DNA from: Anadara kagoshimensis
Taxonomy: Eukaryota > Mollusca > Bivalvia > Arcoida > Arcidae
Length of the DNA stretch: 64,000 bases
Direction of reading: 5' to 3'
Assembly (NCBI GenBank): GCA_021292105.1
Contig: CM037870.1
Span: forward strand, 64,416,083 to 64,480,082
In this document: positions 23,101-34,559 of the stretch, piece after piece
Numbering within the stretch: position 1 is the stretch's first letter
Layout: each line of letters begins with the position of its first letter
Notes under the pieces: model-generated
Seen by the model: the letters and a program-made list of their open reading frames with translations, nothing else
The model's database searches: none
What the model was told of the DNA's origin: nothing
Program-made: the position numbers and the translations under genes

Positions 23101-25604
23101 ACCTGGTAATACAAAGTACAGAACATATGTATGTCGTATACCTGGTACTACAAAGTACAGAACATATGTATGTCATATATCTGGTACTACAAAGTACAGA
23201 ACATATGTATGTCATATATCTGGTACTACAAAGTACAGAACATATGTATGTCATATATCTGGTACTACAAAGTACAGAACATATGTATGTCATATATCTG
23301 GTACTACAAAGTACAGAACATATGTATGTCATATATCTGGTACTACAAAGTACAGAACATATGTATGTCATATATCTGGTACTACAAAGTACAGAACATA
23401 TGTATGTCATATATCTGGTACTACAAAGTACAGAACATATGTATGTCATATACCTGGTACTACAAAGTACAGAACATATGTATGTCATATATCTGGTACT
23501 ACAATGTCATATACCTGGTACTACAAAGTACAGAACATATGTATGTCATATACCTGGTTCTAATTTCAAGGTGCAACATAAGGAAATGCAAACCTGCATG
23601 TGATATTTGATGTTCTGTCAGCCCATTTAATACACTAAATCTAGGTCAAGTTCCTCAATTGGTCACATTTGGAAAATAAGATCACTAAGTCAAATAATAG
23701 AAAAACCTTGTTAACATACCAGAAGCCATAATTTTACTCCAGTCTTCATCAAACATGATCAAAAAGATCCTCTTGACAAAAGTGAGGTCACTTTTGTGTA
23801 CAGACTATTTTAGGTCAATAAGTAAGTCACTACCGTAAGTCAAATCTCAGACTGTTTTAGGAAAGTTGATGTATCGGTTATGTTAGTTCATTATGTAGGT
23901 CATTACTAAGTCAAACCATAGAAAAACCTTGTTAACATTATAAGTCACAATGTTAGTGTAATCTTCATCAAACATGCTCACAACTATCCTCTTGACAAAA
24001 GCGAGATCAGGTTCCTGTATGGATCATGTTGTGTCAGTAAGTTAAACCATAGAAAAACCTAGATATCACTCTTGAGACCTCAGATTTAGTCTTCATTAAC
24101 TTGCTCTGGGTTATCCTTTTGACCAAAGTGAAACCAAGTTCATGTATTGGTCTTTTTGGGTCATTAAGTAGTAGTTTAGTAGGTCAAATCATAGAAAAAC
24201 CTTGTTAACACACCAAGTGTCCAAATTTGACTCTGAACTTCATCGGGCATCATCATTCTTATACAAAAACTAGGTCAAGTTGTGTCTGGAATTTACAAGT
24301 TCCCCTATTTTATCACTAAAATTTCCAAAATTACAGTAGTACACTTTGAAATTAAATATAGTTTTCCTTGCTCTCAAAATTTGAGATATTGTCTCAATAT
24401 AACATTTTTGTAATGAGGATCCTCATTATAGCAACCATGTTTTAATGCAGATTGCTATACTTCAGAATTTCAATTTTACCAATCTTAAAGAAAGAAGGCA
24501 GTTTTTGTATGGCATTGCAGACATGGAGATGTTACCTTGCTGTCATTTTAGTTTTGTTGAAAGTTCACTTTGCGGCTTGCCATGAAATAAGTATGCATCA
24601 GATATAGTGTGCCCATGAAAATGAACTTGAATGAAATATTAATATCTGTTCTATTTTGTTACATGTAATGGATCTGTTGACAGACATCATGAATGAAATA
24701 CCACCGGATCTTTTAATATGTTGCGAGGCACATCAATTTAACCTATACAGTCTGGTTTAAAATAACAAAATTTCTGCTTTCTATTTTTGTTTTAATAAAT
24801 CTTGATACCATAACAAATTTACATTTTTTATCTTAACAGGAAGGGGCACAACAGATGATGAACAGAAAAGTGTTTGTGGGAAGATGTACTGAAGACATGA
24901 CAGCAGAGGACTTAAGGATTTACTTTGGGAAATTTGGAGAAGTAGTGGATGTCTTTATACCTAAGCCATTTAGAGCATTTGCCTTTGTGACTTTTGCCGA
25001 CCCAGAAGTGTCACAAGCCCTTTGTGGTGAAGATCACATCATCAAAGGAGCAAGTGTACATATAAGTAGTGCTGCACCCAAAAACTATGATCGTCCAAAT
25101 GACAAAAAACCTACAGTTAACCAAGGTCATTTAAGTTACAGTCAGGCTTATGGCCAAAATCCATGGAGTCAAGGAGGTCGTGCTGGGAACCCACCTATAC
25201 CAACTCAAGGTAGTCCGATGCCAGCTGGAAGTTTGCCAAGTAATCTCGGGCTAGGTAATCTTAGTCTCGGTGCATTTCAGCTGAACCCAGCTATGTTAGC
25301 AGCAGCACAAGCCATGCTGAGTGGACAGGGAGGTTGGGGACCTGTTGGACTAGTAAGTCAAGCAGGTGGCACAGCACCAGGAGGTGGAGCATCAGTGGCA
25401 AATAATCAGGCGGCAGGGGAAACATCCAGTCAGAATAGCACTCAAAGTTTTGGAAGTATTGGGAGTGGCAGTCAGGGAGGGACAGTTCCAGCGAGTAACA
25501 GCTTTCTGGGATGGGGCAGCTCTCAGGGCAGTGAACCAGGCAGCAGTCCAGGAGTTGGTGGATGGGGGACGCCACAGAGTAAACCTGGAGCAACTTGGAA
25601 TTGA
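12610..25604 (+). CDS. TARDBP: TDP-43 (TAR DNA-binding protein), 4 coding exons
   Basis: TDP-43 is a nuclear RNA/DNA-binding protein that binds UG-rich RNA and controls splicing and RNA stability. The coding exons are 12610-12846, 19280-19473, 20117-20257 and 24840-25604, about 445 residues against 414 in human. Domain order: N-terminal oligomerisation domain (1-79); bipartite NLS (KKK at 83-85, KTKR at 104-107); RRM1 with RNP2 LIVLGL and RNP1 KGFGFIRF (about 114-186); RRM2 with RNP2 VFVGRC and RNP1 RAFAFVTF (about 200-270); and a Gly/Ser/Asn/Gln-rich tail that keeps the helix [13 protein letters not shown]. The aromatic residues that stack on RNA (W123, F157, F159) align with human W113, F147 and F149. 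Oddity: the strong GTAAGT donor of exon 1 is phase 0, while the TTTCAG acceptor of exon 2 needs phase 1, so that junction is unsettled. Introns carry TEs and a large minisatellite. Identity is essentially certain from the motifs. Confidence 0.96.
14657..16668 (+). mobile_element. AGCTCACCTG-family element A, Helentron-like, with 145-bp array
   Basis: It starts AGCTCACCTGACCGAAGGTC (with CATGTGAGCT closing a 5' hairpin) and ends with hairpin GGCCCATGGGCC followed by CTTG. It is inserted inside a TTA microsatellite, with T on both sides (T|AGCT...CTTG|T). Inside is an array of nine units with a period of about 145 bp (15150-16560), containing GTCAAGGTCACAGAT and TTAATTATCTCGAAAACTAT. No protein is encoded. 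It is nested in the TTAA element in TARDBP intron 1. Confidence 0.65.
16860..17310. repeat. AT-rich tetranucleotide clusters
   Basis: Runs of AATA, TTAA and AATC repeats occur with a threefold repeated phrase AATTTGGGTTCTTT at about 16849, 17071 and 17223, so a unit of roughly 150-220 bp was locally duplicated. Confidence 0.7.
17765..19279 (+). other. TARDBP intron 1, 3' part
   Basis: AT-rich, with A-rich runs near 17790-17860. I see no exon, RNA gene or element with clear ends. A short conserved 5' exon cannot be excluded. Confidence 0.5.
19280..19473 (+). CDS. TARDBP: TARDBP coding exon 2 (NLS and first half of RRM1)
   Basis: The acceptor is GATTTCAG ending at 19279 and the donor is GTATGA at 19474. 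It encodes ENKKK, an Asn-rich linker, [20 protein letters not shown] and LLMVQ. An alternative acceptor AAATAAG ending at 19290 would give phase 0 and drop four residues. The exon end after MVQ matches the conserved V|KKD intron position. Confidence 0.92.
20117..20257 (+). CDS. TARDBP: TARDBP coding exon 3 (second half of RRM1)
   Basis: 47 codons in phase 0 at both ends. It encodes [17 protein letters not shown] (RNP1), [13 protein letters not shown] and PNSK. The acceptor is TTTCAG and the donor GTAAAT. Confidence 0.95.
20815..21150 (+). mobile_element. tRNA-derived SINE in TARDBP intron 3
   Basis: The head has a box-A-like GATCAGTTGGTAGAGTGC and a worn box B GGGTTTCAATCTGG. The body has GACCTGAAAATAGGTAGTGA, and the 3' end has ATAAGTGAAAAAAATATTCT and GGGATGTTAAACTC, ending in a TCAATCAATTA tail. 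The same parts in the same order occur at 59830-60170, which supports one SINE family. Confidence 0.75.
21232..23563. repeat. 39-bp minisatellite, about 60 copies, TARDBP intron 3
   Basis: The unit contains GTACTACAAAGTACAGAACA and TATGTATGTCATATAYCTG. Variants are AAGTAC/AAATAC, TATATCTGG/TATACCTGG and ATGTATG/ATGCATG/GTGTATG. The AAATAC variant recurs at multiples of 39 (21320, 21515, 21788, 21983, 22139, 22295, 22529, 22646) and is absent afterwards. About eight identical units run from 23160 to 23450. Since 39 is divisible by 3 and the unit lacks stops in several frames, ORFs of up to 792 codons appear on both strands; they are not genes. One truncated unit lies near 23503. Confidence 0.97.
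23640..24275. repeat. Degenerate tandem repeats with ATAGAAAAACCTTGTTAACA
   Basis: Four loose units of about 150-190 bp each contain ATAGAAAAACCT and then CTTCATCAAACATG and TCCTCTTGACAAAAGTGAG-type phrases. They resemble cores of the tandem-array elements in this window but lack recognisable ends. Confidence 0.6.
24840..25604 (+). CDS. TARDBP: TARDBP coding exon 4 (RRM2 and low-complexity tail)
   Basis: The acceptor is TTAACAG ending at 24839, and the exon gives 254 codons to TGA at 25602-25604. It begins [23 protein letters not shown]2 includes RAFAFVTF and [15 protein letters not shown]. The tail of about 170 residues is rich in G, S, N and Q, with the conserved [15 protein letters not shown] helix and a late FLGWGSSQG that parallels the human IGWG segment. 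An ORF call at 24855 misses five upstream codons of the exon. Confidence 0.95.
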   Translation, partial: EGAQQMMNRKVFVGRCTEDMTAEDLRIYFGKFGEVVDVFIPKPFRAFAFVTFADPEVSQALCGEDHIIKGASVHISSAAPKNYDRPNDKKPTVNQGHLSYSQAYGQNPWSQGGRAGNPPIPTQGSPMPAGSLPSNLGLGNLSLGAFQLNPAMLAAAQAMLSGQGGWGPVGLVSQAGGTAPGGGASVANNQAAGETSSQNSTQSFGSIGSGSQGGTVPASNSFLGWGSSQGSEPGSSPGVGGWGTPQSKPGATWN

Positions 25605-26366
25605 AGATTTTACTTGTTATATAAAAGAATGATGAAAATATGAGTGTATGAGTGATTTTAAAATCTGACAGTATAAATTATATCGACAGATAAACAAGAC
25701 AGACTGTATCAAAACTCTATATTTGAGGTTATAGATCAGAAAATAATGATAGCAATCCAGTTTACTGTATCAGAAAAAAATATTTGTAATCCAGTTTACC
25801 ATAGGTACTATTAGAGCTATGATTTATTTTATTGCTTTATTTGTCATTGTTCTGAAGAAAAAGTTTGAATAAGTTATAAAATATATGTATCCTTACATGT
25901 ATAAGTGAATCCAGATTGCATCAAATTTAAAACATAAGATATACCTATGTTTCCATTTTTGGTAGGCAAAATCATTATTGGATACTAATGTTTAAGGGAT
26001 TCTTTAAAAAGTAAAGGAATATTTGTGGAAAATACCATTGTTAGTACTACATTGTAATATTTGTCGCAAATTTCATAAAGTTTGCTACTGATAATTTCAA
26101 ATTTATACATGTATTTGTCCATTAGGACCAAAATATTGTACCATATAATCAGGATACATCTTTATTGATAATAAGGTAAATTTTTTGTAGTTTTCATGAA
26201 TTAAACCTGTAGATCTAAATGATTTTGAATAAATGAAATGGACTTTTTTTTAAAAGTATTTGAATTGAAATAGTCTGTCTTGTTTAAATGTCTGTTTTCT
26301 ATATATCTGTACATAATATATTTTGAAAGAAAAAGATAACTATGTGTAAAATAATGTAGATAATGT

Positions 26367-26435
26367 ATGATTGTCAAGTCATGTGATCAAGTCACATGGT
26401 ATGATTGTCAAGTCATGTGATCAGGTTATATGGTA
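26367..26435. repeat. Two-copy tandem repeat (about 34 bp)
   Basis: ATGATTGTCAAGTCATGTGA followed by TCA is repeated at 26367 and 26401. Confidence 0.8.
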
Positions 26436-27008
26436 TATATGTTTGGTTTGATAACGAAGCTTATTTATCAGTTAATGATTGGTGATATATGACGGTAAGC
26501 GTGCTACCTGAACTGCCAGTATTTATAATAAATACATCGTTAATCCACACATTGATAGCATGGAAAGATGCTGAATGACTGTTTATAAGAAATAGAGTTG
26601 TCTCCCTTTAACAGGAATTTGATTTAAATCTAATGCTTAAAACATAGATTTTAATTTTGTTGAAAATATACATATGTAGATGCTGGATAAGTTGTTTTAA
26701 ATTTGATTCTATTGAGTTCATTGGCAAATCATTGAAACTTGTTTCACAAATTGATCTTGAAAGAAGATTTTGGTTTTGAAAACTGTTATATCCAAGCATA
26801 CAGGTACTGAACAATTGCTGTTTATTAAAAACCAAGAAGTTTAAACATAAAAAATTTGTTTTATCAGTGCTGTTACTTATATACTAACTTAATCAATCCT
26901 GTGTTAATTTTCAAGTAATTTGAAGTATTAGAAAATATGTAAAAATTAGAAATGTCATTTGTAAATTAAACTCGTATTAATGGTTGATTGTCTGAGTTTA
27001 ACTTATAC

Positions 27009-27160
27009 ATCTGACCTGTCAGCCAATGTGCAGACATTGATTTTTTGTGGCCAAGTTCTACATCTGACCTGTCAGCCAATGTGCAGACATTGATTTTTTG
27101 TGGCCAACTTCTACATCTGACCTGTCATCCAATGTGCAGACTTTGATTTTTTGTGGCATT
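27009..27160. repeat. 53-bp tandem repeat, three copies
   Basis: Three nearly identical units contain CTGACCTGTCAGCCAATGTG and CAGACATTGATTTTTTGTGG. The third copy has a few substitutions. Confidence 0.9.
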
Positions 27161-29149
27161 GAATCAGATCCTATTTGATTGTTAAAGGGAGATAATTCTT
27201 TACATACATTCATTGTATATGTTTGGATATGTGTGCACTGATGATAAGATACCATTATAAATTAGGAAAATATAAGACTTGTCAGATTGATAGATCATAT
27301 AAGGTCTCAGTATCATTGTATATAACACTGTGGGTGTGACAAGCCATATTGTAAAGTTACTGTAGAATCATGTGTATTTGTAGGGTTAAAATTTCATAGT
27401 TTTGTGATTTCTTGAAACAGTATTGGCAAAAAACTTCATGAATTGATGTTTTGTGAAAATAAACCTGTTGGGGTCATGATAATTTAAAAGTTCCATGGGC
27501 ATTAAATTCCATGGTATTCAATAATGAAATTTAAACCCCCACAAATATTTGTGATGTTATTGTACGGTAAATGTGGTTAATTTTGTGTGGTGAAAACTTT
27601 TGCAAATTGTAAAAGAATAAGATAAGACTGTTATCGTAACAAGAATGGGTAAAAACCGCGAAAATAACACCCTCTCGAAATACCAACAATATGATTTCAT
27701 GGAAACTTCGCTCACAAAAAAAAAACCCATGTTTACAGTATATGGACAAGACTTGTGTGCATGATCAGTAATAGCTGTATCCATCATAGATGTATAGTAG
27801 AATTATCTTGTTTGCAGTTAATATGTGATAGTGGACATTATAGTATATATGTAAAATGGCCATTCTATATGGGTTTCTTTTTTATACTTATCATAAAAGA
27901 TTGTGTAGTGTTTATTGTGTATCGTTTGTTGATCTAAATATAAATATCTATATATATATCTAACTATCATGAGTGTGTAAAGAATGTACACTTTGTATAA
28001 ATGTATCTACCATCATGATTATTATTCTAAAAGTTCTCCATCCTATTAATGAAATATAAACTAAGTTTTTATTTGTGACTATTAAATTTCATGATTCCCA
28101 AACCAAATCATTTGGTGACCATTAACTTTCGTGAAATGGACTGTAAGTGAGTATTTGGTATAAATGATACCATTTACAGTAACATATTGGTGACAGTTAA
28201 CTTGACAAAAACTGGTATGATTAAATTTCATGATGATTTTGACACAAACTGTTATGAACCATGTTTTGTCCACATGAAACATGAAAGTTAATTGCACACA
28301 AATAAAAGCTGGTTTACAGTATTTCTTTCTAACTCCTCCTCTTTTGGTTCTTGATATATTTTAACTGGAGATTGACACCTAAAAAGGTGACGTTACTGGT
28401 CCTAAATTTATCAGAAAATTATCACTGAAACAGATAAACTTTAAAACCATGATTCAGAAGTAAATTCAATTTTTATGTTGAAATTATTTGAAATGGACAC
28501 AAAATTATTTCAAATGAACATGAAATTATCTTGAAATGAACAATATGTTGAAATAATTGCAATAAGTGCAAGAATATATTTGAAAAAGATACAAATATTT
28601 GAAAAAGTGAATAATTTGAAAGAAATTATTTGATATTAATTACATGTGAAGACTTGACATTTTAAAATAAATTGTTACTATGTGTTAAGATTATGCTTGA
28701 AGGTAACCATATTTGTTATATGCTATTTATTATTTTGTTAATTTTTAGTGCTAAATAATTATTACATTGAATTTTAAATCTTTTAAATATTTTTGTAATT
28801 TAAAAACAGAGGTGGAAAAATACAATTGTATATCTAGTGTAAATATGTTGGAATTAAAGAAGAAAAAGATGGAACCTAACTAAAACACTGGCCTGGAAGC
28901 TTTGTTATAGATTTGTTTATGAAGATGAGTTTTAATCTAATCTGTTTAACTTTGAATAACTATAGCATTTGTATAGGAAATCAATCCAGTAAACGTTTTA
29001 ATCTAACCTATTTAAACAACTCATAAACTATTTTAATTCTTCAATAATTTGCCATATATGTATACTATGCTATACAGTATCTTTATTATACAAAATACAA
29101 TGTTTAGATTGATGCGACCTTATTTCATTTTATGGGGCCTTACTGATCA

Positions 29150-29340
29150 AAAGTCTCTCACTGCCTAGGTTAGATGCCAATGCTGGTAGATCCTTGTGTG
29201 AGATAGTTTGTCATTTGAGCTTGTTTAAGATGGGCGGTTTTCTTTGAGTACTCTGGCTTCCTCCACAAGCTCAAAACTGTCTGCCATGGTATAAGTGAAA
29301 TATTTTGAATGGTGCCAAACACCATTACCATTTTCATTTT
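29150..29340 (+). mobile_element. SINE remnant
   Basis: Contains GAGTACTCTGGCTTCCTCC, ATAAGTGAAATATTTTGAAT and a short terminal part, the same 3' phrases as the other SINEs. The tRNA head is not recognisable. Confidence 0.4.
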
Positions 29341-31245
29341 ATAATTATTTTATTTCACTTTATAATGGTTTTCTTCTTAGTCAAATAGATGATAAAAAAA
29401 TGAGATAGTAAACTGTTTAAAATATTTTTACTTTTTCATAAGCTTGGAAGTCTTTATCAAAGGCTTTATTTGCAACAGCAAGGTGTAAGAATGTAAAAGT
29501 TGTTTTAAAATGAAGTCGGCCCTTATGGTGTGTATGCAGGCTAGGCACAACATCTAATGAAGTGTAAATCTTTTCTATTTTCTGCTCTTAATTATCAGAT
29601 ATGAATGAAGTTAGTTTTAATGCATATATGTGAAATGTGAGGTGTATGGGTGGTAGAACTATATATAGATTTATAATCATGTTTGATTGATGAATATTAC
29701 CTCTGAAGGACGGATCATGATGACTGTTTTGTAGTAGTGACTTATAAATTTATAATGCTCTGACATTGACATGCTAAATCAGTAACCTTTTAAACAATCG
29801 GAACTAGCAAAATAAATAATACCTTCTTTTCATTTTTTTTCTGTTTTTTTAATGCCAATTGTTTCTTATGAAAATACTTAGTATAACAAAGATTTATGTT
29901 TTAGAATAGTCTAACTTTAAGCTAAAAAAAATGTAGTTCCCTTGTACAAGAACTACAGTAACACCCAAGCGTATATATTTTGTCATTCTTTTCTCTACAG
30001 TTTGCTTCTAACGAGAAATAAACCTTTATCATCAGATTGGAGATATTTATATTAGGGAAACAACAAGTGTTAAAGATTCAGAATTAGGAATGATTTGTAG
30101 TGTTTGTACATATTGAATGATTGACTTCTGAATGTCGGCCATCTTGTACTATAATGGTTTGTTAGGGATACATTTAAAATAAAATATTACCTTGTGAAAT
30201 TGTTTTAACTAAAAGACGATATATAAGTTTTCCATGTTCAAATTATCATTATATGTAGGATGCTAAATTGTTGAATGCTGTCTGTCCCATTCTTGGAAAG
30301 TGAAAAATAATCATGTCTGTCTATAGTGACCTAAATCACCCTGAAATCTTGCATGATGTGTACATCTTTTTAGAGCTTGTTTTAACTTAGGATGAAGTGT
30401 GTTTATTCAGATTATATGGGCTAGTTATGTTTTACACGGAAGGAAGTGTTATGGGTAAGTTGTTTTTTTCTGTGTGTGTGCACATGTTAAGGAGTGTGTG
30501 AAGTTTGAAGTAACTATTTTATTGTACTATAAAAATAAGAATTGGATTATTTATAAACGACGTCATTATTTTATGTTTTATTCTTCATTATTTTTTACAC
30601 ATTTTGAAGCAGTTTTATAGACTACATATTATATTTACACATAGCTGCTGGAAGACTGATCACTGTTGTTATTTACTGTAAGTGTAGTTTTATTTGGGGT
30701 GTACTAATTTTCGCTGATTTCCTGTCAAAAAATTTCCCTGAAAATTTGAACCACTCTTAAAATAATACAATATATATACATATATTCTCAATCTTATTGT
30801 TAGTTTCATAAATAGACATATGTTACATCCCATGAAAAGGGTGGAAATTACCAAACCGCAAAAATCTTAACTCGTGAAAATTCAGTATTTTTTGTCTTCA
30901 GATGTTTTAATGTAGCCAGAGTCTACCATAACACTACTCAGTGAAAAAAATAATAAAATCCCAAGTCCTTAAAATAATCTGCTCTTCTGATGCCAGCTTT
31001 CATAACACATTATTTGAAAGACAGTTAATTAAATGTTTTAAGTAAAAATATATAGACAGTAATGATATTAACAGTTATAAAACCATCAAAAATAAATTTT
31101 AAAAATATTCATAAATAACAACAGTGGTTGAATTGTCAGAACCCAGTGTCAAAGGTTTATATTGAATGAAATCATTTATTTATATAAGATTAAATGTAGC
31201 ATGAAAGTTGTATCATGTATCAATTAACTGAGACTGGCCTGTTTT

Positions 31246-31703
31246 AAACCGATACAAGTGACCTAGGTTTTTAGGTTTACACTGTCAAAAACTTCAATCT
31301 TTGTTTAAAGAACTTTGATGAAGGCAACTTGGATCAAAGATTAGATGTTTACTCTATTAGCCAAGTTCTCCGTTGAAGCTTAGAGATGAACATCTAAAAG
31401 TACCGGTACTTGTTACATTGCAGTGAAATATTGTTGATGCTTCAAGTACTTAACATTAAAATTATAAGCACTTGTAACATTAAAATTTTCTTAAGGTATT
31501 CTTGGGGGCTCTGCTTATCCATTCAGTATTGGTATGCTTCCTGTAAGTGTGTCACTTAAAAAGCTTAGCCTAGTTCAACCCAAACCTTCATCAACTTTGA
31601 TCTGGTCAAAGGTTTAAGTTCAATATGATCAAAACTGTTTGATAGCCTTAACACCTTACAAAGTTACTTTGATTAAAGATTTTAATATTGTAAACCTACC
31701 TAA
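31246..31703. repeat. Possible foldback, about 460 bp
   Basis: TAGGTTTTTAGGTTTACA at the left and TGTAAACCTACCTAAA at the right are imperfect inverses, and several CAAAGATTA/TAATCTTTG-like phrases lie between. It could be a worn MITE. Confidence 0.3.
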
Positions 31704-32699
31704 ATATTAAACAAAAATAAAAAAGTTAAAGATTAAAGGTTTAATTCTCGTATTTTAAGATCATGATATACATTTGTATTATGTATTTATATATAATTTT
31801 ATGTATGCAGAAAATTCATTTTGAAGTGTATAACTCAACAGCTAAAAAGGTTATAAAGGAAACTCTTAATTTGAGTTATTTTTCTTTAAATGAAACAGAA
31901 GTTTGTTTTTCACATTTTTATCATATATTGTAATCAGTATCAGTGTGAAATAACGGTCATGTCTCACATTATAGTGAAATAATGTTGATGTATGAAAGAA
32001 AAAGTGAAAATTTTGGTACTTTGGTTGAAAGAAAACATTAAATTTTGATTGAAAACAGCTGTTTTTGACAAGACAAATGTAGAAACAGGTTATACAAGAG
32101 TTATTGTTAAAGGTACTGTAAAGTCACAAGTTTGCATGACCATGGGATTAAAATTTTATAGTTCTGTTTAAAATTCACAGAATTACACATTAAAACCCTA
32201 TGAAATACTTCACATCATATTTGTAACATGTAATGTTTTTGTATCAAGAATTGTGGTCATCTTGAAATTTAAACATGTTAATTTCTGATAATACAGTACT
32301 TGGTTGTCATATACAGTAAAAGTGGAAATAATCACTGTGTATTTAGATTTTAGATTTTCTCTTTGCCATTTGATTGGGAAAATTGTGAAATTGAATATAG
32401 GGGTAAATGTGTGTCGTGGGCTAATCATCTTGGACTGCAAAACTTCCTTTATCAGCTAAATTGTCCTTGATACCAAAAAGTTGATACTGTAGATTACTAC
32501 TTTGAATTCATTCACAAATTCGATATCACATTTGGCGTCATTTCCCGAATATGCAAATTTATGGTTATGTAAATATTAAAATTGGTGATCAACAGGCAAA
32601 TACTAGTAAATCCATTTTCTAAGATGTTTTGACATGTTATATAAACATCCACAGTCATTATAAGTCAATTCCAGCATGTTTTACAGTTTGGCTTTTTAA

Positions 32700-32845
32700 T
32701 TTTCATGATTCTGGGAATATTTGCGACTTAATGGCTTCAGGACATTGAGGACAATAATTGTTAATAAATCTCTGGCAATAGAAAGGTAATCTTCAGTACT
32801 AGTGAATATTTCTGCTTATACATGTATAATGTATATGATAGTTGC
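32700..32845. repeat. Inverted-repeat partner of 42715-42855
   Basis: About 145 bp, including ATTTGCGACTTAATGGCTTC and ATAAATCTCTGGCAATAGAA, recurs almost unchanged on the other strand at 42715-42855, nearly 10 kb away. Confidence 0.85.
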
Positions 32846-33040
32846 TTATTTAATAAATGACTGCTATACATGAGAAGTAAGTTATTTGTAAATGATGTAT
32901 AATTATACCATAATGACTGATTTAGGGCCTTTCAAACATCATTACTATACCATGTATACAATTTATCATCAAGATAAATATTTTGCATGAATGCAATTTC
33001 AGATGGGGCGAATTTGTAAAATCAGTTGGTACACATCTTA

Positions 33041-33200
33041 CCAGTAATGATTGGGCACACAATTTACAGGTGATGTAATTGTATTGCCTATAATGATGTT
33101 GGGTACATTTCATGATGAGGGGACACTTTACAGGTGATGTAAACATATTGCCCTTCATGATGTAGGGTACGCTTTCATGATGTGGGACACCTTTACAGAT
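33041..33200. repeat. Imperfect tandem repeat (about 70 bp, two to three copies)
   Basis: TTTACAGGTGATGTAA and CATGATGNGGGNACNCTTT phrases recur at about 33065, 33130 and 33175. Confidence 0.6.
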
Positions 33201-33429
33201 TGTCCATGTGATGTTAAATAACACATAACATTGTATAACTGTATAATTAATTGTAAACTTCTGGTTTAGACTGAGATATATTTGGAATGTCTATGAGTTA
33301 TGTATGATTGTCTGAAAGCAGCTATGTCATTTTATTTGAGAAATAAAATACAGCTTTTGCCCACATGGTAGTTCATGTTCACTTGTCTTTATTGTTCATT
33401 TATGCACCACTGGTCCTGATTTCACAGTC

Positions 33430-33600
33430 CTTCCTCAGTTATGATTTTCCATAGTTTAAACAGGGGATACTTACCCTTTCGGAGCACCCAGCCTCACTTT
33501 CCTGGTGGAAGTTCAGGTGTCTAACCTAACTTGTCAGTTCCAAAGTTTTTTGCTTCTGGATTGTGATTCGAACATGGATTAGTATGTTTCATTTTCATTA
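33430..33600. repeat. Dispersed repeat family R1, copy 1
   Basis: The phrases GGAGCACCCAGCCTCACTT, TCTAACCTAACTTGTCAGTT and CATGGATTAGTAT are shared with 34690-34860, in the same order and strand. Confidence 0.55.
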
Positions 33601-33790
33601 AATTGAAGAAATTTTGTTCATCATGGTTTTCACTGTCATTATAAATGTTTTACAAAAAAAGATATTTTAAGTAGAAGCAAAAGGGAAAGCGCATCTTAGA
33701 AATTGGCAAGGTCATTGGTGGGGGCCATAGAAAGGTCTCCCTTCACCAAGTGTGCTAGGATCAGGATTCCTTCTCCAGCGAAAACTGACC
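33600..33790. repeat. Inverted-repeat partner of 39345-39540
   Basis: TTCACTGTCATTATAAATGT, AAGGTCATTGGTG and GATTCCTTCTCCAGCGAAAA recur in reverse at 39345-39540, with moderate divergence. Confidence 0.65.
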
Positions 33791-33927
33791 ATATTTTTCA
33801 TCATGGCGATGTAAAATCCTAAATGCCAAAGAAATGGTCACAACTACTTTTGCTGTAGGTTAAAAAAATTCAAATGTTGTTAAATATTCCAAAGAAAAAC
33901 CATCAAAACCTTCCAATATAGTAGTAT

Positions 33928-33951
33928 GGGGGGGGGGGGGGGGGGGGGGGG
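33928..33951 (+). repeat. Poly-G tract, 24 bases
   Basis: An uninterrupted run of 24 G. Such runs are rare in AT-rich DNA and can fold as G-quadruplex. Length may be affected by sequencing error. Confidence 0.9.
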
Positions 33952-34559
33952 TGAACATCTTGCAGATGATACAAATATGATGCAAAGGCAATACCTTTAA
34001 TATAGTATGACTTTAAAACCAAACAGAAACTGAAAATTCATAGCCAGTCAAAATATAATCAAGCTTCATGTTTACCAAAATAACCAGCCTGACATTTAGA
34101 ATATTGTATTTGTATGGCACAAAAAAAATTATTCACTTCTAGTAAAGTATGCAGTATTATTAGTGTATTTCTAAACATATGTGTGGAAAAATTAAAACAG
34201 GAAGCGAAAGTTGATAATATTTATAACTAAATTAATTATAATATCAAAAGAAACGCAATAAATGAAAGAAGAAAATATAATTCAGCAGAAATCATACTCA
34301 AGGGAGATAATATCAATGGTATCTGTCACATCTTCATAGCATACATTGCCAATAAAAAGCCAAGTTCAGCTTCCCTAAATCCATAGAAATCATTAGTAAA
34401 ACTTGTTCAAAATAAGAGTTATACCCATAACATTATACAAACTGAAAGGTATAATTTGACGTGCAGATAACACAAAATTTGTCTCCCCCATAGCAAACAT
34501 TGCTGAAAAATAGCAACGAAGCAAATTGCTTACAAATAAATCACGATCCTTATAAAGTT

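Noticed and set aside
21232..23563. CRISPR-like regular repeats
   Set aside because: The units are contiguous with no unique spacers and the genome is eukaryotic; it is a minisatellite. The same applies to the 40-bp and 37-bp arrays.
21155..23603. Very long ORFs (up to 792 codons) on both strands
   Set aside because: They are read-through of a 39-bp tandem unit, which is a multiple of 3. Open frames occur on both strands with the same unit, and the region is inside a TARDBP intron.
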